A DNA stretch of 49,087 bases. Origin: Marinomonas spartinae. Lineage in GTDB: Bacteria; Pseudomonadota; Gammaproteobacteria; Pseudomonadales; Marinomonadaceae. The translations under genes were made by a program, and so were the position numbers. How positions within the stretch are numbered: the first letter of the stretch is position 1; each line of letters begins with the position of its first letter. The notes under the pieces are model-generated. The model searched no databases. It saw only the letters and a program-made list of their open reading frames with translations, and was not told where the DNA came from. Positions 1 to 5,617 of this stretch are shown here, piece after piece. The DNA is taken from positions 1 to 49,087 of the forward strand of contig NZ_JAEMUI010000031.1 in assembly GCF_016461715.1 (NCBI RefSeq). The letters are read 5' to 3'.

Positions 1-122
1 ACCTGATCCCATCTCGGAACTCAGAAGTGGCACTTTATTCGCCGCAGGCGCTTGCCATCGCCGATGGTAGTGTGGGCTTGATTGAATTAGAAAGTCATGT
101 GAGAGTAGGTCGTTATCAAGAT
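1..122 (+). rRNA. 5S rRNA, 3' part, diverged
   Basis: The window opens inside a 5S gene. The conserved ACCTGATCCCATCTC, GAACTCAGAAGTG, CGCCGATGGTAGTGTGG and GTGAGAGTAGG blocks are present in the usual order. Compared with the E. coli 5S there is an extra G before GAACTC. About 18 extra bases lie between GAAGTG and CGCCGATGG, and the helix IV loop is longer, with GGCTT able to pair with AAGTC. The 5' end lies outside the window. It could be a functional 5S with expansions or a decaying extra copy at the end of an rrn operon. The degraded copy that follows makes decay plausible. Confidence 0.72.
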
Positions 123-136
123 TTAATTAAGAGAAG

Positions 137-168
137 CCCCATCCTGCTCAGCAGGGTGGGGTTTTTTC
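137..168 (+). terminator. rrn terminator after 5S
   Basis: CCCCATCCTGC and GCAGGGTGGGG form a strong GC-rich hairpin with a 3-base loop, followed by a run of T. This is a classic intrinsic terminator just after the 5S 3' end. Confidence 0.9.
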
Positions 169-173
169 GTTCT

Positions 174-249
174 GGAGCATCACCATTACCGATGGTCGTG
201 TGGTGCTCTCTATGACAGACAAGCATGTGAAAGTAGGTCGTATCAAGAT
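174..249 (+). pseudogene. Second, truncated 5S-like copy
   Basis: CCATTACCGATGGTCGTGTGG, then GCATGTGAAAGTAGGTCG and TATCAAGATTTTAAT, align base by base with the 3' half of the upstream 5S, including the same long helix IV region. The 5' half is missing: the sequence before it is the preceding terminator. It is best read as a 5S remnant left by unequal recombination or duplication. A small non-coding RNA made from a 5S half cannot be excluded. Confidence 0.6.
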
Positions 250-256
250 TTTAATA

Positions 257-294
257 GGAAGGCCCTGATAGCTTATGCTGTTGGGCTTTTTTTC
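257..294 (+). terminator. Terminator after 5S remnant
   Basis: AAGGCCCTGATAGC pairs imperfectly with GCTGTTGGGCTT across a short loop and is followed by a run of T. It is the counterpart of the terminator after the first 5S copy. Confidence 0.75.
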
Positions 295-376
295 GTCTAC
301 AGAAAATCAAAAAAAATAAAAAGGGGAGTCAACCTCCCTAAAAAATTGGGTTCGGGTCCGTGAGAGCGTCTCTTGC

Positions 377-552
377 CATTCCTACAGCTCCCGCATTCAC
401 AACGTCATTACCGCGAAGGCGGTAATCTATTGTTTTGCAGCCTTAGATTATCACCTTGCCATCGTATTCGCTTGCGCCTGTTTCGCAGGCTCAACGCGTC
501 TGCGCGAATCCAATAGCAAGGTGACGATTGATCTGAGTTAATCTTTTCAAAG
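377..552. repeat. Tandem repeat of about 200 bp, unit 1
   Basis: It begins with CATTCCTACAGC and recurs 200 bp downstream. It contains a small hairpin (ATTACCGC at 407-414 with GCGGTAAT at 419-426), a TTGCAGCCTT-like stretch, a large palindrome (452-524), and ATCTTTTCAAA near its end. No gene is visible in it. Its position just downstream of the rRNA operon and its hairpins suggest a REP-like intergenic repeat. Confidence 0.75.
452..524. repeat. Palindromic repeat, copy 1
   Basis: CACCTTGC is matched by GCAAGGTG and ATTCGC by GCGAAT, around a core with CGCCTGTTTCGCAGGC. It can form one long hairpin. Two more copies lie at 654-729 and 2662-2736. Confidence 0.8.
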
Positions 553-576
553 ATAGAGAGTGAGATCAAGGGTTGT

Positions 577-768
577 CATTCCTACAGCACCTGTATTCAC
601 AACGCCATTACCGCGAAGGTGGTAAATCCATGGCCTTACAGCCTTTGCAGATTGCCACCTCGCCATTCAATTCGCTTGCGCCTGTTTCGCAGGCTCAACG
701 CGTCAGAGCGAATCCAATCGCAAGGTGGCCGTTAGTTTCCTCAATGTATTCCTATTTATCTTTTCAAA
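577..768. repeat. Tandem repeat of about 200 bp, unit 2
   Basis: Second copy of the unit that starts at 377. It has the same CATTCCTACAGC start, ATTACCGCGAAGGTGGTAA in place of the perfect small hairpin, then the large palindrome and ATCTTTTCAAA. The tail has about 17 extra bases relative to unit 1. A 95-codon frame runs through it from 573 but is a chance frame made of repeat sequence. Confidence 0.75.
654..729. repeat. Palindromic repeat, copy 2
   Basis: GCCACCTCGC at 654-663 pairs with GCAAGGTGGC at 720-729. The core CGCTTGCGCCTGTTTCGCAG matches copy 1. Base changes in one arm (GCCACC) are matched in the other arm (GGTGGC), so pairing is kept. Confidence 0.8.
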
Positions 769-822
769 TCATGAGGAGAGTATACTTCCATGAAGTCGCC
801 ACTTCGGGTTCTGCTGTTTTAG

Positions 823-2316
823 TTAAAGCAACTTCATGGTGCCATTTTTCTCTAGGTTGATGTGCCAGCTGAAAGCCTCATCTAGAAGGTGTGGTGTATG
901 TCCACCGCGAGCACAAGCACGCTCGAAGTAGTCGAGCATTTGGTTGCGATAGTCTGGATGTACACAGTGTTTGATGATTTGCACCGCACGTTCACGAGGA
1001 GCTAAACCACGAAGGTCAGCAAGGCCTTGTTCGGTCACTAGAATATCCACATCATGTTCGTTGTGATCCACGTGGCTGGCCATGGGGACAACGCTTGAGA
1101 TGGCGCCGTCTTTGGCGATGGATTTTGTGACGAAGATAGCCATGTTGGCGTTGCGGGCAAAGTCGCCAGAGCCACCGATGCCGTTCATCATTCGAGTGCC
1201 GCAGACATGTGTGGAGTTCACGTTACCATAGATATCAAACTCCAGCGCGGTATTGATAGCAATGATACCGAGGCGACGCACGATTTCAGGGTGGTTAGAA
1301 ATCTCTTGTGGGCGCAGAATCAGTTTGTCTTTGTAATGTTCAAGGTTATCAAAGACTTTTGAGTTCATACGTTCTGATAAGATGACAGAACAGCCTGAGG
1401 CAAACTTCATTTTGCCCGCATCAATCAGATCAAATGTCGAATCCTGTAGAACTTCAGAGTACATGGTAAGGTCGGTAAAGTCCGAATCCAATAAGCCCAT
1501 CATCACCGCATTGGCGATATTGCCGATGCCCGCTTGTAGCGGTCCTAGGTTTGGCGCTAGACGTTTTTCAGCGACTTCGTTTTCTAAAAAGGTAACGAGG
1601 TGTTTGGCGATGGCGGCCGTGTCTACATCTGGCGCCCCAACGGTTGAGTAAGAGTCGTGTTGGCTAGTGAAAACAATTGCCGCAATTTTCTCCGGTGGAA
1701 TTGGAATCGCTGTGCTGCCAATTCGGTCATCCACTTTAACCAGTGGTACTGGCGTGCGTGTTGGGCGATAGGATGGTATGTAGATGTCGTGCAAGCCTTC
1801 AAGTTCTGGTTTATGCGACGTGTTGATTTCGACAATTACCTGCTTAGCAAAAATCGAGAAGCTTGCTGAGTTGCCCACGGATGTTGTTGGCACAATGTGG
1901 CCTTCTTCTGTAATGGCAACGGCTTCAATAATGGCAATGTCTGGCAGTTTTAATTGATGGTTGCGCAGCTGTTCTACGGTTTCAGAAAGGTGTTGGTCAA
2001 TAAACATGACTTCGCCATTGTTGATGGCTTTTCGTAATGTGGTATCCACTTGAAAAGGCATACGACGCGCGAGACTGCCGGATTCGGTTAGAATTTTGTC
2101 AAGGTCATTCCCCAGCGATGCACCGGTCATTAAATTGATTTTTAGTGGGTGTTCTTTCACTCGCTCAGCCAGTGCTTTAGGAACGGCCTTGGCTTCCCCT
2201 GCACGGGTAAAACCACTCATGCCCACGGTCATACCGTCTTTGATAAATTCACTTGCTTGCTCAGCTGACATGACTTTTTCATGTAAGCCTGCATGTCTAA
2301 TTCGCTCTAATTGCAT
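823..2316 (-). CDS. Acetyl-CoA hydrolase / succinyl-CoA:acetate CoA-transferase
   Basis: A 497-residue protein of the class I CoA-transferase family (Cat1/AarC/ScpC type), the usual full length. These enzymes move CoA between succinyl-CoA and acetate, or hydrolyse acetyl-CoA, in the cytoplasm. The expected catalytic glutamate is seen as Glu288 in SEVLQDS, matching the active-site Glu of AarC. The glycine-rich QAGIGNIANAV (261-271) and GIGGSGDFARNA stretches line the CoA site in this family. The start ATG has AAAGG and CAGG upstream. It stands alone, with no TCA-cycle or acetate gene beside it. Choosing between transferase and hydrolase needs biochemistry. Confidence 0.9.
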   Translation of the reverse strand: MQLERIRHAGLHEKVMSAEQASEFIKDGMTVGMSGFTRAGEAKAVPKALAERVKEHPLKINLMTGASLGNDLDKILTESGSLARRMPFQVDTTLRKAINNGEVMFIDQHLSETVEQLRNHQLKLPDIAIIEAVAITEEGHIVPTTSVGNSASFSIFAKQVIVEINTSHKPELEGLHDIYIPSYRPTRTPVPLVKVDDRIGSTAIPIPPEKIAAIVFTSQHDSYSTVGAPDVDTAAIAKHLVTFLENEVAEKRLAPNLGPLQAGIGNIANAVMMGLLDSDFTDLTMYSEVLQDSTFDLIDAGKMKFASGCSVILSERMNSKVFDNLEHYKDKLILRPQEISNHPEIVRRLGIIAINTALEFDIYGNVNSTHVCGTRMMNGIGGSGDFARNANMAIFVTKSIAKDGAISSVVPMASHVDHNEHDVDILVTEQGLADLRGLAPRERAVQIIKHCVHPDYRNQMLDYFERACARGGHTPHLLDEAFSWHINLEKNGTMKLL

Positions 2317-3019
2317 CCTGAAACCTTTATGCTGTTTTTATTAATTAGGATCTACTTTAGATAATATAAATCGCTCTGTAGCCAGTTCTCTGGACTAGAG
2401 CACGGAGCCTATTTCCTAGGCCTCAGTTTTGGCGAAATTTATATTACGGATAAAAATGAAGAGGTGACTTACTATAAGGCTTCTGTCTTAGCGAGTAAGT
2501 TAGACATAAGTCTGAGATTCGGGAAGTGAATGTTGACTATATGCTTAGATAGCGCAATCAATGGGGACATTGATGGCTCTTTACGCAAAATTCTTAACAT
2601 CAATGAGACTGATCCTATTGGTATTCAGGAATCAATCTCGGATCACGATTAGCCTATACCAGTCCACCTTGCCATTCAATTCGCTTGCGCCTGTTTCGCA
2701 AGCTACGCGTCAGCGCGAATCAAACCGCCAAGGTGACTAAAAAAGCCTGCTATTGCTATAAATCACAGCCGATGGATCGATTTGTCGATAAAACTTTCTC
2801 GTTTTTCTTAGCGAAAATTGAAAATATGCTCTAAGATCAATCATTAAGCAAATCCATAGCCGAAATAACGCGCTGCGGATAAACGGGATAATGCGCATGC
2901 TCGTTTTTCTAATTTTAGTCTTTGTTGATATCTCTATTAATGGCTTCAGAGTCAGTGGCTTATAGTTAAATTAAGAAGATTTGAATGATGTGTAAATGCG
3001 CATATGCACTATTAAACTA
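2317..3019. other. Gene-poor stretch with remnant frames
   Basis: No convincing gene. It holds palindrome copy 3. Two short adjacent frames on the plus strand are protein-like: an open frame ending at TGA near 2529 (coding SFGEIYITDKNEEVTYY), and directly after it ATG 2530 to TAG 2652 (40 codons, beginning MLTICLDSAINGDIDG). They may be remains of a decayed gene. Neither matches a family I recognise. The region becomes AT-rich towards the cassette array. Confidence 0.4.
2662..2736. repeat. Palindromic repeat, copy 3
   Basis: Third copy of the palindrome seen at 452 and 654. CACCTT pairs with AAGGTG, and the core TTCGCTTGCGCCTGTTTCGC is shared. It has a small deletion (AAGCTACGCGT for AGGCTCAACGCGT) and lacks the flanking 200-bp unit, so the palindrome is the mobile or conserved part. 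Confidence 0.75.
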
Positions 3020-3041
3020 TTAGCCATCTCGAAGGAATCGA

Positions 3042-3602
3042 GTGTTGAATAAATTCGATGAACGTTTCAAACAAATATTTGAACGACTTTGTGCTGAAGA
3101 TTTTGGTACTGCTTTAACCTTGATTTGTCCGTTAATAGATGGCGCGGGGAAAAAGCTATACGGAATCAAAAAGCCCGGAGAACGCTTCAAAAAAGTTATG
3201 TCTGATAACAATGCATTTCTGTACTGGATGCTTACAGGTGGTATGTTTGTAATGGCAGAAGGTGCAGATCTTGTGTTCGCTCGTGAAAACAAAGGAAATA
3301 TCAATTTAGGGCAGTCAATTTACAAGCTGGTTCGAAATAGTTTACTTCATGAAGCTGAGCTTTCAGATGAAATTGAATTTGTTGATGAGGGGCGTTTCGG
3401 CCCTGAAGGCAATAAAATCATATTTCCTAAAAGTTTAATTTGGGGTTTGGCTTTTATGCTGTCTTACCTTGAATGTTATAAAGATGATTGTCCTAAAAAT
3501 TATCAGTTATCAATATCTGGTGTTCCAATGCCATTAAATAAAACTTGGGGCAGTAAAGAAAAGACTATGGGCTTTTTTAAAGAAAACCTATTTAAAAGAT
3601 AG
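3042..3602 (+). CDS. Cassette ORF 1: unknown protein with HEPN-like RNxxxH motif
   Basis: A 186-residue protein I cannot assign to a named family. The GTG start is preceded by GAAGGA 5 bases upstream and lies 22 bp after the inferred cassette start, as is typical for cassettes. It is predicted mostly helical. RNSLLHE in the segment QSIYKLVRNSLLHE matches the RNxxxH active-site pattern of HEPN RNases, which often act as toxins or phage-abortive effectors. The motif alone is weak evidence and no other HEPN feature can be confirmed by eye. A membrane role is unlikely, since no clear transmembrane run is seen. Confidence 0.75.
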   Translation: MLNKFDERFKQIFERLCAEDFGTALTLICPLIDGAGKKLYGIKKPGERFKKVMSDNNAFLYWMLTGGMFVMAEGADLVFARENKGNINLGQSIYKLVRNSLLHEAELSDEIEFVDEGRFGPEGNKIIFPKSLIWGLAFMLSYLECYKDDCPKNYQLSISGVPMPLNKTWGSKEKTMGFFKENLFKR

Positions 3603-3613
3603 GTGGTAAAGCT

Positions 3614-3715
3614 GGCTAACAAGCCAATTAAGACGGGACTGCTAACAGCTTGCTCGGTTCTGCTTCGCTTCACATTTTAGCAAGCTATTATCAGCTCCTT
3701 ATTGGGGCGTTGAAC
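3614..3715 (+). repeat. attC site 1
   Basis: About 102 bp, from R'' GGCTAAC to R' GTTGAAC (cut expected at G3709/T3710). Inner pairings are GCCAAT with ATTGGGGC, GGGACTG with CAGCTCC, and a perfect AGCTTGCT/AGCAAGCT stem around a variable loop. This is the imperfect-hairpin layout recognised by integron integrases and resembles Vibrio-type repeats (TAACAAxxxx...TCAGCxCCTT...GCGTT). Confidence 0.85.
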
Positions 3716-3740
3716 CTCAAAGGAGTCCTAAGAAAATCCA

Positions 3741-4430
3741 ATGTCGATAATTATAAAAGGTGATAGGACCTTACCAATCTGGGACATATCCCATTATTTG
3801 GATCAGACATCTTCGCACTATCACAAGCTGGTTACCATTTGCAAAATGTGTGAATTAACTGCTGAAGGTGTAGAGCAATCTGATTTTGTTATATCTGCAA
3901 AATCTATTGATGTATTTCAAGAGGAAGGTATTTCTTACGGTGTCTTTAAAGAGCATTTAGCACTTGATATACAGCGCAAAGGAGAAGACGCTGAGAAATT
4001 TTGGAAGATTCTTAGGAATTACAAACGACCTGTTGTTTATTACAAGAAAGACAGCAATTATGTACCAGTATTCGATCCAAGTGGCGATGAAGAGTTTAAA
4101 GTCACAAAAATGGAAGTTAATTCACCACCAATATTCGATATAGGTGGAATATTTAGCGCATTATCTGAGTTATTTTCTGCCGGTCGACAAGATCAACGAG
4201 AGCAAATCCGATTGCGACAAGACACCTTAGAGCACCAAAACCGTTTGCTTGAACAACGCGCTAGAAATTTGACTGAGTTATCTAGAGCTTCCGAGGTACT
4301 TAATCGGGAAGGCGTTCATCCAGGCATTAGGCATTACGCAGAACAAGAAATTAATCAAATTATGGAAAGCCAAAAAAGATTAAATAGCCGTGCTTCAATC
4401 TCTGGAGGCCAAATTGACCGTGAGGTTTAA
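3741..4430 (+). CDS. Cassette ORF 2: unknown protein with C-terminal coiled coil
   Basis: A 229-residue protein with no family I recognise. Residues 1-125 look like a mixed alpha/beta domain (starting MSIIIKGDRTLPIWDISHY). A linker with IFDIGGIFSALSELF follows. From about 150 comes a long charged helix (RQDQREQIRLRQDTLEHQNR...), a likely coiled coil. There is no signal peptide. Its stop codon TAA is inside the R'' box of the next attC. AGGAG at 3721-3725 is the likely ribosome site, spaced rather far from the ATG. The coiled coil suggests oligomerisation or partner binding. Any defence role is inferred only from its cassette neighbours. Confidence 0.75.
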   Translation: MSIIIKGDRTLPIWDISHYLDQTSSHYHKLVTICKMCELTAEGVEQSDFVISAKSIDVFQEEGISYGVFKEHLALDIQRKGEDAEKFWKILRNYKRPVVYYKKDSNYVPVFDPSGDEEFKVTKMEVNSPPIFDIGGIFSALSELFSAGRQDQREQIRLRQDTLEHQNRLLEQRARNLTELSRASEVLNREGVHPGIRHYAEQEINQIMESQKRLNSRASISGGQIDREV

Positions 4431-4496
4431 CAAGCGCATGTTATCGGACTGGTTTTCCGCTGTGCTTCAAATCAGCCGCAAATGCGGGCGTTGAAG
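4425..4496 (+). repeat. attC site 2
   Basis: 72 bp from R'' GTTTAAC to R' GTTGAAG (cut expected at G4490/T4491). CGCAT pairs with ATGCG, and CGGACTGGTTT pairs with AAATCAGCCG leaving an unpaired A, the kind of extrahelical base that sets strand choice in attC folding. The loop is short. Confidence 0.87.
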
Positions 4497-4522
4497 GAGA
4501 GACATGGTTACGGCACCTTCAT

Positions 4523-4978
4523 ATGCCAAGTGATCTGGCGTGTGAGTTTCTGGCGGTGTTTGCTCGGATGGAGTATGCACTAAAAGCGACAAGATTCGCG
4601 CTTCGGAATCGAAACGATGTTTCTGCCTCGTGGGATCGATTTGCCAATGAGGCTCATGAACGGTTCCATGCTGAAACCAGTGAGGAGTTGAAAGCAGCCG
4701 TTGATTTTCTTTGGAACTTTCCTCCCCGTAAACAGTTCTTTGCTGACGATGAGCGAGTCCGCTTTCGAGATTTTGAAATTGATCCAGCACAATGCCAACT
4801 TCAGCAACTGATACTGATGGTTCGAACCGTTAGAAATAATCTATTTCACGGTGGCAAACACCTCCCAGATGGTGAATCGGAACCAGGGCGGAACGAAAGG
4901 CTAGTTCGCTCCCCGTTGGTTTTACTGCGGGAATGTGCCCAGTTGGTAGATGATGTACGAGAGGCCTATGGGCGATAG
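4523..4978 (+). CDS. Cassette ORF 3: HEPN-domain protein
   Basis: A 151-residue helical protein. Near its C-terminus it carries VRNNLFHGGKH, a strong form of the HEPN RNxxxH motif (R-N-N-L-F-H-G) found in several HEPN families. HEPN proteins are commonly metal-independent RNases in toxin-antitoxin, abortive infection or phage defence. The start is uncertain. The best ribosome site (AAGGAGAG, 4494-4501) precedes ATG 4504, which opens only a 9-codon frame ending at TGA 4531-4533; the HEPN frame starts at ATG 4523 and overlaps it. Translational coupling or a one-base frameshift near the start could explain this. Cassette position as third ORF in the array. Confidence 0.8.
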   Translation: MPSDLACEFLAVFARMEYALKATRFALRNRNDVSASWDRFANEAHERFHAETSEELKAAVDFLWNFPPRKQFFADDERVRFRDFEIDPAQCQLQQLILMVRTVRNNLFHGGKHLPDGESEPGRNERLVRSPLVLLRECAQLVDDVREAYGR

Positions 4979-4980
4979 GC

Positions 4981-5012
4981 CTTCTAACAAGGCCAAGCAA
5001 CGTGACATTGTG
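4981..5012 (+). repeat. Truncated attC site 3
   Basis: CTTCTAACAAGGCCAAGC follows the ORF 3 stop directly and matches the left half (R''-L'') of an attC. No matching L'-R' half with GCGTT is found before trxC. The array therefore appears cut off by deletion or decay here. Confidence 0.6.
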
Positions 5013-5066
5013 CAAAGGTCTCTCTATTAAATTACTTATCTAATCTGTTATTGCAGCGAAAAGTGT

Positions 5067-5486
5067 CTAGATATTCTGATTAATCCATTGTTCTAATTGG
5101 GCCTCTGGTAGCGCTCCGCTTAGACGGTTTATTTCTTTGCCGCCTTTAAAGACGATCAGTGTTGGGATGCTGCGGATGTTGAATTGCGCACTAATACGTT
5201 GGCATTGTTCAGTATCGACTTTGGCAAACAAAGCTTTTTCTGAGCGTTCCGCAAGGCGACTAAAAACTGGCCCCATCATTTTACATGGTCCACACCATTC
5301 GGCCCAAAAGTCGACCACGATTGGCAAATCGGTATTGGCAATGTATTGCTGGAAGTTTTGTTCTGTGAGGTTTACGGGGTGAGTGGTATGCAAAGCGCTT
5401 TTGCATTTACCGCATTTGCCTGCTTTATGGGATTTGCCCTCAGGGATGCGGTTGGTGGTGAAGCAGTGTGGACACGCGATATTCAT
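5067..5486 (-). CDS. trxC: Thioredoxin 2
   Basis: A 139-residue thioredoxin with an N-terminal zinc ribbon, the same length as E. coli TrxC. Zinc ligands are Cys5, Cys8, Cys25 and Cys28 (ACPHC, KCGKC). The redox site is WCGPC, Cys65 and Cys68. It reduces protein disulphides in the cytoplasm, and TrxC is often induced by oxidative stress. A longer frame extends upstream, but the ATG at 5486 is chosen because AGGAGG sits just before it and MNIACPHC is the family start. Monocistronic, between the cassette array and ppk. OxyR control is usual in enterics but no site was identified here. Confidence 0.95.
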   Translation of the reverse strand: MNIACPHCFTTNRIPEGKSHKAGKCGKCKSALHTTHPVNLTEQNFQQYIANTDLPIVVDFWAEWCGPCKMMGPVFSRLAERSEKALFAKVDTEQCQRISAQFNIRSIPTLIVFKGGKEINRLSGALPEAQLEQWINQNI

Positions 5487-5555
5487 AGTGTGCCTCCTAT
5501 TAGAATATACTAATGTAAATGGGATGGGATTACCGAAATTCAAGGGTGAGACGCA

Positions 5556-5592
5556 AGTAAAAAAGGCTCTGATTGGGTCGATCAGAGCCTTA
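5556..5592 (-). terminator. Terminator downstream of ppk
   Basis: GGCTCTGAT and ATCAGAGCC form a perfect 9-bp stem. Read on the minus strand it is followed by TTTTTT, so it ends ppk transcription before trxC. Confidence 0.85.
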
Positions 5593-5617
5593 TATGCCTA
5601 ACAAGATAAAGATAGCG

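Larger units (their letters stand above)
3020..5010 (+). mobile_element. Integron gene-cassette array without integrase (CALIN-like)
   Basis: Three cassettes in one orientation, each with a single ORF followed by an attC-type site. Cassette 1 runs 3020-3709, cassette 2 runs 3710-4490, and cassette 3 starts at 4491. Cassette ends show the expected complementarity: cassette 1 starts TTAGCC and ends with R'' GGCTAAC; cassette 2 starts TTGAAC and ends GTTTAAC; cassette 3 starts TTGAAG and ends CTTCTAAC. No integrase gene or attI is visible, so it fits a cluster of attC sites lacking an integrase. The third attC is truncated. The ORFs are more AT-rich than their housekeeping neighbours, consistent with transfer. 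Confidence 0.8.

Noticed and set aside
573..860. 95-codon plus-strand frame
   Set aside because: It consists of tandem-repeat sequence and runs into the CoA-transferase gene on the other strand.
2860..2925. Further attC upstream of cassette 1
   Set aside because: ATAACGCGC and GCGCAT can pair a little, but there is no proper GTTRRRY end or R'' box arrangement.
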